From Heliophilum fasciatum (GTDB lineage: Bacteria; Bacillota; Desulfitobacteriia; Heliobacteriales; Heliobacteriaceae): DNA of 64,000 bases. Position numbers and translations under genes: made by a program. The stretch is taken from the NCBI RefSeq assembly GCF_004341395.1, contig NZ_SLXT01000002.1:62001-126000 (forward strand). Direction: 5' to 3'. This document shows, piece after piece, positions 52,005 through 60,019 of this stretch; positions within the stretch are counted from its first letter, which is position 1, and each line of letters starts with the position of its first letter. The notes under the pieces are model-generated. The model searched no databases. It saw nothing but the letters and a program-made list of their open reading frames with translations, and was not told the DNA's origin.

Positions 52005-53282
52005 GTGAACGATTTTGCTTTCTGGGTCTCGATCATTATCTTTGTTCTGATCTATGGTCTCATTATCTGGGAGAAGATTCCTCGCGCAATCACAGCTATG
52101 CTCGGTGGATTGATCATGATTCTGCTCGGCTTTTTAAGCCAAGAAGTAGCCGTGCAAGACGATATTGACTTTAACACCATCGGATTGCTGATCGGCATGA
52201 TGATTCTTGTGGCGATCACGCGGCGCACCGGCATCTTTGAGGCCTTAGCAATTTGGGCCGCCAAGATCACCGGCGGTCATCCCCTCTATCTGCTGGGCTT
52301 GATGGCACTGATCACGGCCGTTGCGTCGGCACTGCTCGATAATGTCACCACGGTACTGCTGATCGCGCCGATCACGATCATCTTGGCCGAAACGCTCAAG
52401 CTTCCGCCGTTGCCTTTTCTGATCACGGAAATTATCGCTTCGAACATTGGTGGCACAGCCACCTTAATCGGTGATCCCCCGAACATCATGATCGGCAGCG
52501 CAACCGGTCTTGGCTTCGTCGACTTTTTAATCCACATGGCGCCGATTGCCATCATCATCATGGTTGTCACCATCGCCATTCTGATGTTTCTTTATCGTAA
52601 CGAACTGCAACGTGATGCCGACGATCGGCGCAGTATTCTTGCCTTATCGCCGCAAGAGGCAATCAAAGATTGGGCATTACTCAAAAAATCCCTTTTTGTC
52701 TTGGGCGTAACCATCATCGCTTTCATGTTGCACAGTGTTCTTCATCTCGAGTCTGCCACTGTGGCCCTGACCGGCGCGATGCTCCTGATGATCATCAGTC
52801 GGGAGGAACCGGAAGAAATCCTTCTCCTGGTTGAATGGCCGACGATCTTCTTCTTTGCCGGACTCTTTGTACTCGTGGGCGGTCTGAAAGCGACCGGCGT
52901 CATTGCCGCCTTGGCCAACTGGTCTCTGACAGTAACCCAAGGTGACCCCCAAACAACAGCGCTGCTGGTCCTTTGGTTATCGGCGATCGCTTCCGGCTTT
53001 ATCGATAATATCCCTTTTGTGGCCACCATGATCCCCATGCTTCAAGAGATGGGCAGTTTATCGGGGATGCCCCTGGACACCATCTGGTGGGCGCTGGCCC
53101 TGGGTGCTTGCCTCGGCGGCAACGGGACTCTCGTCGGTGCCTCGGCCAACATCATCGTCGCCGGTATCGCCGAAAAAGCCGGTGTGCCCATTTCATTTCG
53201 TCAATTTTTTGTCATTGGCTTCCCACTGATGCTGCTTTCGGTTGCCATCGCCCACGGTTACCTGTACCTGCGTTATTTTTAA
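52005..53282 (+). CDS. ArsB/NhaD-superfamily ion transporter, copy 2
   Basis: A 425-aa paralogue of the protein at 50533-51813, sharing its motifs nearly unchanged (DNVTTVLLIAPI, GGTATLIGDPPNIMIG, GFIDNIPFVATMIPM, GGNGTLVGASANIIV). The cytoplasmic linkers differ most. GTG 52005 matches the start of copy 1 and follows GGAGG by eight bases; TTG 51999 is less likely. The tandem arrangement with duplicated leader hairpins says gene and leader were copied together. Confidence 0.85.
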   Translation: MNDFAFWVSIIIFVLIYGLIIWEKIPRAITAMLGGLIMILLGFLSQEVAVQDDIDFNTIGLLIGMMILVAITRRTGIFEALAIWAAKITGGHPLYLLGLMALITAVASALLDNVTTVLLIAPITIILAETLKLPPLPFLITEIIASNIGGTATLIGDPPNIMIGSATGLGFVDFLIHMAPIAIIIMVVTIAILMFLYRNELQRDADDRRSILALSPQEAIKDWALLKKSLFVLGVTIIAFMLHSVLHLESATVALTGAMLLMIISREEPEEILLLVEWPTIFFFAGLFVLVGGLKATGVIAALANWSLTVTQGDPQTTALLVLWLSAIASGFIDNIPFVATMIPMLQEMGSLSGMPLDTIWWALALGACLGGNGTLVGASANIIVAGIAEKAGVPISFRQFFVIGFPLMLLSVAIAHGYLYLRYF

Positions 53283-53380
53283 CCCTGCTTGTTTTTATCT
53301 GCCTGATTTTTAATCCTGAATTACTTTTAGTTCCGTTTTTTGGGTTGGCATCGGGTCGCTTCTTTTTTCCATAAGAAAAA

Positions 53381-53444
53381 AAAAGCCTCACGTTACGCTT
53401 AGGTCCGCTGTGAAGCGGCACCGGGCAATCACGTGAGGCTTTTT
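53381..53444. terminator. Large bidirectional terminator
   Basis: AAAAGCCTCACGT pairs with ACGTGAGGCTTTT, with an inner CCGCT-GTGA-AGCGG stem. It lies between the convergent transporter copy 2 and the 72-aa gene. Confidence 0.85.
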
Positions 53445-53446
53445 GG

Positions 53447-53665
53447 TTATAGCGGCACCCCAAGGCGCCGTAATTCCTGAATCACTCGCTCGGGAAAAAA
53501 CCGATGTTGCACCACGAATTCCCGCCACTGGGGGAATTCCTTTTCCAAGATGGCAAATTTCTCAGGGTCCTGACAATAGTATGTATACAACGCTTGGGCA
53601 TCCTCGCGATGGGCGCTGAGGAACCGAAGCGTTGCCATTTTTTCCACGAGACTAATCGCCCGCAT
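53447..53665 (-). CDS. Small soluble protein, unknown
   Basis: A 72-aa product (MRAISLVEKMATLRFLSAHR at the start, ending RRLGVPL), rich in aromatic and charged residues (YTYYCQDPEKF). No family is recognised. ATG 53665 has AAGGGGG ten bases upstream; starting at 53761 would overlap the ExoD gene. It is next to a terminator and downstream of exoD in the same direction. Confidence 0.5.
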   Translation of the reverse strand: MRAISLVEKMATLRFLSAHREDAQALYTYYCQDPEKFAILEKEFPQWREFVVQHRFFPERVIQELRRLGVPL

Positions 53666-53708
53666 GGCGCCGGTTCCCCCTTCGCAATCAGCCGCAATCA
53701 GCAATTTA

Positions 53709-54317
53709 TTAGCCCAGCAACGCCGAGACGCCGTTAACGCCAAGGATCGCCACAAGGGCAAAGTAAATCACCGATAACACCGCCATCACGTAGCCGCCGG
53801 CCACAAAGAGCCCATCACGCATCAGTGCACCGCAAGCTAAAAACAACACGCCATAGGCCGGAATCGTATTGGACATAGGTAACGGCAAGGGCAAGGTCAG
53901 CAAAAGGGCGTTGCAAACGAGGCAGATGGCATTTAAGCGTCGCACTAACCGTTGTTCCGTCATCCAACTCCAGCGGGGACGGGCAAGGGCCTCCAGCTTA
54001 TGAGCCAGATGAGATGCTTTTTCCAGGACATTGCGCATGGCATGGGAAGGAATCGGATGCCGGGCCACCCGTCGCGGCAGCGCCGGCGGGCGATCCCATA
54101 AACAAGCCACCCCAAGTAAGGCAATCATGACACCGATCGGCGTCGACGAGCCCGGAATGGATACAGGCAGCAAAAAGGGTACCGTCATGACGGCACAAAG
54201 GGTCCAAATACTTTGTTGCCCCATCAAATCGACGACGCCACCTAAGGTTAAACCATCGTGAGGCAGTACCTTCGATAAGCGATGCAACGATTGGGAAAAG
54301 CGTTCCTGATGATTCAT
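53709..54317 (-). CDS. ExoD-family membrane protein
   Basis: A 202-aa protein with about four helices in the ExoD family: LTLGGVVDLMGQQSIWTLCAV, PFLLPVSIPGSSTPIGVMI and LPLPLPMSNTIPAYGVLFLA. ExoD was first described in rhizobial exopolysaccharide production; its biochemical role is unknown. GGTGGTGGG precedes the ATG. No polysaccharide genes adjoin. Confidence 0.85.
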   Translation of the reverse strand: MNHQERFSQSLHRLSKVLPHDGLTLGGVVDLMGQQSIWTLCAVMTVPFLLPVSIPGSSTPIGVMIALLGVACLWDRPPALPRRVARHPIPSHAMRNVLEKASHLAHKLEALARPRWSWMTEQRLVRRLNAICLVCNALLLTLPLPLPMSNTIPAYGVLFLACGALMRDGLFVAGGYVMAVLSVIYFALVAILGVNGVSALLG

Positions 54318-54383
54318 GTTCCCACCACCTGCATTCCAACTAGTCTGGGATTTCTCTCTATAACATATGTCGCGACGGAGGTT

Positions 54384-55391
54384 TTAAAACCAATCGCCAC
54401 CGTCACCGCCGTCATCAAAACCACCGTCATCACCGCTGTCAAAGCCGCCATCATCGGCACCGTCGTCAGACATCATATCGTCAATCACACTGCCGGCGAC
54501 CATGCCGCCTAAGAAGCCCGTCATGGCACCGCCCATGCCGCCATGATGATGTTTCTTGTGACTATGATGCCCCATTCCCTGCGGATAGCCCATCGGTGCT
54601 TGCCCATAAGGGATCACCTGGGTCACTGCCCCTACCGGCAATTGCCCGTTAAAGCGGCGCAAATGATCATAGATAGCCTGCGCCACCGCTTGAATTTCTT
54701 CGTCCGTTCCTGCCGATAGCTGAGCATAAGGGAACCACAACTGCGACCGCTGCTCATTAAGATCAAGCGACTCCATCAGCAGACCGCCAAGCCCGCCTAC
54801 GCGACGCTCCACTTCAATATATAAACGCAATCCTTCCGGCTCATGCATAAAGACGACGTCCAATTCTTTCACGTAACTGCTGAGCGGACCTTGTGCATAG
54901 AACTCCAACTCTTGGCCCTTCCGCTCCAGTTCCGCAGAAAAGCGTTTTTCCACAAAGCCCAAGCTGCCCAGCGCGCGCAGTACCGTTTCCATCGGTACAC
55001 TGGGATAGACCGTAATCGCATCGCGATCGGACGGGTCAATGGCCTGGTCAATATCTAACCCACTGGAGAAATAAAAGCTGACACCGGGCCGGGTAATCGG
55101 CAAATGAGCGGGAATCATCATCGAAAAGGGCAGACGCATGGCTTCACCGCCCGCACGCAACAGCATTCCCGGGTAGTTGACGGACTGAACTCGCACATCA
55201 TGACGGTGATCACCGTCAACATAAATGACATTCAAGTACACATAGATCTGATCGACTTGTTGATCGACTTTGCCCGGTACAACCTGCAGGTATCCTGTGG
55301 CCATTTCACCTAAACGCCATTCCCGTCGATCCAAAACCAGATCCACTTTCGCCGAACCAACACCGATTTTCGCCATCAGTCGTTCAAACAA
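54384..55391 (-). CDS. spo0M: Spo0M-family sporulation-control protein
   Basis: A 335-aa protein with an arrestin-like N-terminal domain, seen in AKIGVGSAKVDLVLDRREW and QQVDQIYVYLNVIY, as in Spo0M of Bacillus. Spo0M affects sporulation and cell division. The C-terminus departs from the family: a His-rich stretch (GMGHHSHKKHHHGGMGG, near residue 275) and a tail of Asp/Gly repeats ending DGGDWF. TTG 55391 is preferred for spacing to AAAGGGG; TTG 55400 is possible. Confidence 0.82.
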   Translation of the reverse strand: MFERLMAKIGVGSAKVDLVLDRREWRLGEMATGYLQVVPGKVDQQVDQIYVYLNVIYVDGDHRHDVRVQSVNYPGMLLRAGGEAMRLPFSMMIPAHLPITRPGVSFYFSSGLDIDQAIDPSDRDAITVYPSVPMETVLRALGSLGFVEKRFSAELERKGQELEFYAQGPLSSYVKELDVVFMHEPEGLRLYIEVERRVGGLGGLLMESLDLNEQRSQLWFPYAQLSAGTDEEIQAVAQAIYDHLRRFNGQLPVGAVTQVIPYGQAPMGYPQGMGHHSHKKHHHGGMGGAMTGFLGGMVAGSVIDDMMSDDGADDGGFDSGDDGGFDDGGDGGDWF

Positions 55392-55570
55392 CGAATTCAA
55401 ACCCCTTTCACTTTGTATCAGCGGTACCTCTTCCCGAGCATCATCGGCCCGTTAAGGCTCACTTGAAAAAGCGTACAGCTATACTGTATACTTATTATTA
55501 CCCAAATGCAAGCCCTTCCATGCTTTTTCAACAATAGGCACAGGGTGTAATGACGAGGTAGGTGATCAAT

Positions 55571-56092
55571 ATGGCAAAATCAACAACATACCGCATCAGT
55601 GAATTGGCTACCCGTTGTGGCGTCAATCGCCGGACCATCGATTACTATACAACGCTGGGCTTGATCACTCCGCTTCAGCGCACCGGAAGCAACTACCGGC
55701 TTTTTGATGAGTCGGCCGTCTCCATCGTGCAGCAAATCAAGCAAATGCAGCAAGCGCGCTTGACACTGGAAGAAATTCGCCAACAACTGCAGCGTCACCC
55801 CGTTGCGGCTACAGCCCCTGCCTCGGCCCACGCATTGCCTGATCTTGCGCCGGTTCCATCCTTACCGTTTCGTGAATCCATCGATCCCTCGGTAACCGTA
55901 AGCTCCCACATTGACAGCCTCATTACTGAACTTGAACAATTGCAAGTAAACTTGTTGCCGTTGATCCGACGGCCGGAACTATTGGAACAATTCGCAATGG
56001 AATCATCATTGCGGCAAAAACTTGAAGCACTGCTTCAGACCGATCAAGCCACCCACCAGTTAATCACTGCGTTATTGCGATTGATCCATTAA
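55571..56092 (+). CDS. MerR-family transcriptional regulator
   Basis: A 173-aa DNA-binding protein. The N-terminal winged helix reads YRISELATRCGVNRRTIDYY (residues 5-24), then LGLITPLQRTGSNYRLF and a dimerisation helix. The C-terminal ~90 residues carry a Pro/Ala stretch and no Cys cluster, so a metal effector is unlikely. ATG 55571 follows AGGTGA. It precedes an acyl-CoA synthetase gene on the same strand, a possible target, but its own terminator intervenes. Confidence 0.85.
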   Translation: MAKSTTYRISELATRCGVNRRTIDYYTTLGLITPLQRTGSNYRLFDESAVSIVQQIKQMQQARLTLEEIRQQLQRHPVAATAPASAHALPDLAPVPSLPFRESIDPSVTVSSHIDSLITELEQLQVNLLPLIRRPELLEQFAMESSLRQKLEALLQTDQATHQLITALLRLIH

Positions 56093-56150
56093 CATTGAAA
56101 TTGTATCCCGATAGCAAAATGTTTCGCCATCACTGGCTTTTCTTCCTGCC

Positions 56151-56171
56151 CCTGCCGGAGCAGGATTTTTT
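56151..56171 (+). terminator. Rho-independent terminator
   Basis: CCTGC-CGGA-GCAGG followed by six T residues, after the MerR gene. Confidence 0.75.
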
Positions 56172-56363
56172 ATGCACAGCGTAGCGCAAAGGAAATCTTA
56201 ATTGCTGGATTCTTATAATATTTCAGTTAATTGAGCAGGAACCCCCTCGCCTTTGCCGAATATTTCTTATGTTCTATAACTCCACTATCAACCTTACTTT
56301 ATTTCATCCTCTCCTTGTATAGCTATCCCATACCCATCACACTATTTTAAGGAGGAATTCCCC

Positions 56364-57992
56364 TTGTCTCAACCGCGCAATATGCAAGATTACGACAAAA
56401 CCTACGCTGAATTCCAATGGCCCCACTATGAAACGTACAACTTCTCCCGCGATGTGATTGATCGTTGGGCCGAAGATCCGAACAAACTGGCCCTCTGGTG
56501 GGTTGATGACCATCAAAACGAAGTAAAAATGACCTTCCGTGAAGTCAGCGAAGCTGCCCAAAAGTTTTGCAATGTACTGCAAAGCCAAGGTATCGGCAAA
56601 GGCGACGTAGTGATCTTGATCCTGCCTCGTCTGGTCGAATGGTGGGTAATCAATATTGCTTGCTTGCGCATCGGCGCCGTCGTCAGTCCCGGCACCACCC
56701 AGCTAACGGCCAAAGACCTCCGTTTCCGCCTGCAAACAGCAGAAGCTAAATGTGTAATCACCAATGAAACCCTCGCCGGCCGCATTGACGAAGTGATCGG
56801 TGAATGCCCAACGGTGCAAAGCCGCATTATTCTAAACAGCCACCGCGAAGGCTGGCTCAACTACCATGAGGCTATGGTCGATGCTTCCCCGGAATTCCCG
56901 GCTGTCGATTTGGGCGCCAACGACAACGCGATCCTCTACTTCACCTCCGGAACGACGGGCAATCCCAAAATGACTGTACATACGCATACCAGCTATCCCG
57001 TGGGCCACATGGTCACCGGCAAATACTGGCTTGATTTGACGCCCGATGATCTGCACTGGAACCTTAGTGACACCGGTTGGGCCAAAGCCGCTTGGAGCAG
57101 CCTCTTTGGCCCCTGGATCTGCGGCGCCGCCCTCTTCATTCATCACAACGACCGCTTTGACCCCAAACAAACACTGGAGTTCATGGGCAAGTACCCCATC
57201 ACCACCTTCTGCGGCGCGCCGACCATTTACCGCATGCTGGTGCTGGAAGATCTCAAGGCCTATACGTTCCCCACCCTCCGCCATTGCGTCGGTGCCGGTG
57301 AACCGTTGAATCCGGAAGTCATCTCGGTTTGGCAAGAAGCGACAGGCTTGACCATTCGTGACGGTTACGGTCAGACCGAATCGGTATTGCTCGTCTGTAG
57401 CTTCCCCGCTTTTGAGCCGCGCTTTGGTTCCATGGGCAAGCCAACCCCCGGCTTTGATGTGCAAGTTATCGATGAAGACGGCAACATCCTGCCAACCAAC
57501 CGGGAAGGTGATATCGCCGTACGGGTAAAACCTAACCGTCCGGTCGGTCTCTTCAAAGAATACTGGAAGGATCCTGCCAAAACGGCTGCCGTGTACCGCG
57601 GCGACTGGTACCTGACCGGTGACCGTGCCTACCGTGATGAAGACGGGTACTTCTGGTTCGTCGGTCGCGCTGACGATGTGATCCTTTCGGCCGGCTACCG
57701 TATTGGGCCTTTCGAAGTGGAAAGCGCCTTGCTGGAACATGACGCTGTCGCTGAATCGGCCGTTGTGGCCAGCCCCGACGAACTGCGCGGCGAAATCGTC
57801 AAAGCCTTCGTTGTATTGGCCCCCGGCTACAGTCCGTCGGAAGCCTTAGTGAAAGAACTGCAAGACTACGTCAAAAAAGTCACGGCACCGTACAAATACC
57901 CTCGGGCTATCGAGTTTGTCACTTCGTTGCCGAAGACGATTTCCGGTAAAATCCGCCGTGTGGAACTGCGGAATATGGAGTGGAAACGGTAA
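56364..57992 (+). CDS. AMP-forming acyl-CoA synthetase (medium-chain/ACSM-like)
   Basis: A 542-aa adenylate-forming enzyme activating a carboxylic acid with ATP and CoA. The phosphate loop is YFTSGTTGNPKM, then DGYGQTESVLLV, YLTGDRAYRDEDGYFWFVGR and the C-terminal PKTISGKIRR with the adenylation Lys. The pattern fits acyl-CoA synthetases for short or medium acids. TTG 56364 follows AGGAGG by eight bases. With the IcmF, dehydrogenase and CoA-transferase genes nearby it would feed acids into acyl-CoA metabolism. A strong terminator follows. Confidence 0.9.
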   Translation: MSQPRNMQDYDKTYAEFQWPHYETYNFSRDVIDRWAEDPNKLALWWVDDHQNEVKMTFREVSEAAQKFCNVLQSQGIGKGDVVILILPRLVEWWVINIACLRIGAVVSPGTTQLTAKDLRFRLQTAEAKCVITNETLAGRIDEVIGECPTVQSRIILNSHREGWLNYHEAMVDASPEFPAVDLGANDNAILYFTSGTTGNPKMTVHTHTSYPVGHMVTGKYWLDLTPDDLHWNLSDTGWAKAAWSSLFGPWICGAALFIHHNDRFDPKQTLEFMGKYPITTFCGAPTIYRMLVLEDLKAYTFPTLRHCVGAGEPLNPEVISVWQEATGLTIRDGYGQTESVLLVCSFPAFEPRFGSMGKPTPGFDVQVIDEDGNILPTNREGDIAVRVKPNRPVGLFKEYWKDPAKTAAVYRGDWYLTGDRAYRDEDGYFWFVGRADDVILSAGYRIGPFEVESALLEHDAVAESAVVASPDELRGEIVKAFVVLAPGYSPSEALVKELQDYVKKVTAPYKYPRAIEFVTSLPKTISGKIRRVELRNMEWKR

Positions 57993-58035
57993 TCTGCGGA
58001 AATACAGATAAGCTCGAAAATTTACTACCAATCAC

Positions 58036-58072
58036 AAAAACCCTGCTTTCAAAATTTGAAAGCAGGGTTTTT
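58036..58072. terminator. Bidirectional terminator
   Basis: AAAAACCCTGCTTTCAAA pairs with TTTGAAAGCAGGGTTTTT almost without loop, between convergent genes. Confidence 0.9.
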
Positions 58073-58118
58073 ACTATATTGGCTATGCCGTATCATAGAC
58101 ATGGAGCACTCCAAAAGA

Positions 58119-59321
58119 TTAACTTTCATAATTACTAAGTACTTCAGTAAATTCTTTGACATATTCAAATAAATCATAGTTTTCGAATAGCAAATGTACA
58201 ATTTCCGCATCCACGGCATTGTCCTTAACAATTTTTATGAAAGTTGCTTCAATCTGCCCTCTGTCTAAGCCTGATCGATAAGGTCGATCCTCGATAAGAG
58301 CGGAGAATATATCGGCAACAGCTACAATTCTACAGCCTATATCCAAGTCTGCTCGACCTACACGAAACGGATATCCTTTTCCGTCTAAACGCTCATGGTG
58401 AAACGCTGCCCAACGGGCAATATCACTGAATTCAGGAATATTTTTTATTATATGATATGTATGATATGCATGTTGCTGTATTATTTTGAATTCATCGCTT
58501 GTCAAAGGACCAGATTTTCGAAGAATCGATTCAGGTATGGAGATTTTCCCCAAATCATGCATTAATCCGGATAACTCCAACCGCCTGACTTTATCCGAAG
58601 AAAGCCCTGCAAGCATTCCTAGCTGTACCACTGAATTTGTTACTAAATGAGAATGACGATAGGTAAAATTACATTTCATATCAATGATTTTAGAATAAAC
58701 TTGGATTAAGCTTCGCAATGCCTCAAAAGTAAAATTTACTTCAAAACTATCTTTGTCAAGTTTTTCAAGCGTCAACTTGTCAATATAGGGTGACATTAAA
58801 TCTAACCAAAAGCTCTGCCGAGTTCCAATCTCATTAATAACATCTTTTAAATCTGGGCGAAGAACAGTACCAAATGCATCGTTTAATTTATCCATTATCT
58901 CAGAATGCTGATGAAGAATGTGGGTATTTGTTAGTGTAGAAACCATGAGATCTGCAACATGGATCAGATCACTCAATAAATCGAAAGAATATGTTTCTTT
59001 CCTTTCACTCCAACAGTCTTGATGATGCAAGATAATTTTTGAAATGTTTTCGAAGTGAGGAACGTTTTTAAGAAGATGATATCCTTTGTAGCAACTATGA
59101 TTATTTTGTAAACGCACATTAACATTTAATAGACATTTCTTTTCAACGGTTTTAACGGCTCCAATATCGTGAACGCTTGCTGCACAATATAACTCGAGAA
59201 GTTCCTGGGACTGAAGCTCTAATGCTTCGCCTATACTAACAGCGATATAGGCCACCCTTTTATGATGATTTTTTATCTCACTAGCCTCTAGTTCAAGGGC
59301 CATTGAGAATGTAGTTAACAA
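58119..59321 (-). CDS. Tandem HD-domain protein with C-terminal HD-GYP
   Basis: A 400-aa cytoplasmic protein. The C-terminal domain (about 210-385) has all HD-GYP hallmarks: RHSHLVTNSVV, LMHDLGKISIPE, HAYHTYHII, HHERLDGKGYPF and VADIFSALIEDRPY. HD-GYP proteins hydrolyse cyclic di-GMP or related dinucleotides. The N-terminal half is a second, diverged HD domain (NHHKRVAYIAVSIG, ASVHDIGAV, ILHHQDCW) that lacks GYP. The gene is AT-rich. The start is uncertain: TTG 59321 has no clear ribosome site; ATG 59303 is an alternative. A terminator-like hairpin lies upstream at 59410-59446. Confidence 0.8.
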   Translation of the reverse strand: MLTTFSMALELEASEIKNHHKRVAYIAVSIGEALELQSQELLELYCAASVHDIGAVKTVEKKCLLNVNVRLQNNHSCYKGYHLLKNVPHFENISKIILHHQDCWSERKETYSFDLLSDLIHVADLMVSTLTNTHILHQHSEIMDKLNDAFGTVLRPDLKDVINEIGTRQSFWLDLMSPYIDKLTLEKLDKDSFEVNFTFEALRSLIQVYSKIIDMKCNFTYRHSHLVTNSVVQLGMLAGLSSDKVRRLELSGLMHDLGKISIPESILRKSGPLTSDEFKIIQQHAYHTYHIIKNIPEFSDIARWAAFHHERLDGKGYPFRVGRADLDIGCRIVAVADIFSALIEDRPYRSGLDRGQIEATFIKIVKDNAVDAEIVHLLFENYDLFEYVKEFTEVLSNYES

Positions 59322-59409
59322 ATTCGGAAGGTTAATTTTTGTATAGATGACAATAACCCCCTTTATCTATTTCCTCCTCTGTGATGACAGTTATCGTAAG
59401 TTTTAATCA

Positions 59410-59446
59410 CAAAAACCCCGCCTTATCAAAGCTGATAAAAACGGGG
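59410..59446 (-). terminator. Terminator-like hairpin in the HD-GYP leader
   Basis: AACCCCG and CGGGGTT arms with inner TTATC/GATAA, and five T residues on the minus strand. No minus-strand gene lies upstream, so it may be an attenuator for the HD-GYP gene. Confidence 0.6.
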
Positions 59447-59549
59447 TTGCTGTATCTTATGTCGTAGCCATAATTTTTCTGGTCTCAGCATAACAATCTC
59501 GATATATCTTGTCAATTATCAACCCAAGATTAATCAACATTTATCGACA

Positions 59550-59576
59550 CACCACCGTACGTACCGTTCGGTATAC
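59550..59576. promoter_or_regulatory. Palindromic element, TetR-operator-like
   Basis: CGTACGTACCGTTCGGTATAC contains the nested palindrome TACCG-TT-CGGTA. It lies about 45 bases before the small membrane gene and could be an operator. No TetR-family gene is in the window. Confidence 0.3.
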
Positions 59577-59620
59577 TGCGTTTGGCTAACATTAAAGAGA
59601 AATATTAAGGAGTGAATAGT

Positions 59621-59878
59621 TTGTCAGTAGGCTCTCTTGGGGCATCTTTAATTAGTTCACTATTTCTAATGATATTCGGACTATTTTCAATTTATAAGCC
59701 ACACATCATTGGAAAAGAGTGTTATTGGGTAAGATACAAAAGTATATACATACCCAAATATAGGAATCCAACTAATCCATATTATCTTCATCAAATTAAA
59801 GTTGTCGGGATTGGATTAACGCTTTCATCCGCATTAATATTAATTTCAATATTTTTTGCGATATATCAACTGAGCTAG
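59621..59878 (+). CDS. Small two-helix membrane protein
   Basis: An 85-aa protein with two hydrophobic segments (about 5-22 and 62-82) separated by a basic, Tyr-rich loop (WVRYKSIYIPKYRNPTNPYY). No family is recognised. TTG 59621 is seven bases after AAGGAG. The gene is AT-rich like its HD-GYP neighbour. A shared terminator follows. Confidence 0.6.
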   Translation: MSVGSLGASLISSLFLMIFGLFSIYKPHIIGKECYWVRYKSIYIPKYRNPTNPYYLHQIKVVGIGLTLSSALILISIFFAIYQLS

Positions 59879-59948
59879 ACAATATCCCAAAATGGCAATA
59901 GCGTCAACACCGAAAAAACGGACCAGTAGTGATTCTCGCCAACACCAC

Positions 59949-59980
59949 AAAGACGCTGCCATTGCACTGGCAGCGTCTTT
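59949..59980. terminator. Bidirectional terminator
   Basis: AAAGACGCTGCCA pairs with TGGCAGCGTCTTT around a six-base loop. It serves the small membrane gene and the IcmF gene. Confidence 0.88.
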
Positions 59981-60019
59981 GCTTTACTTGCCCAACGACA
60001 AGCATGATGTGCTATTCCA

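Noticed and set aside
59322-59611. Cyclic-di-GMP riboswitch ahead of the HD-GYP gene
   Set aside because: The GEMM core motifs were not found on either strand; only a terminator-like stem is seen.
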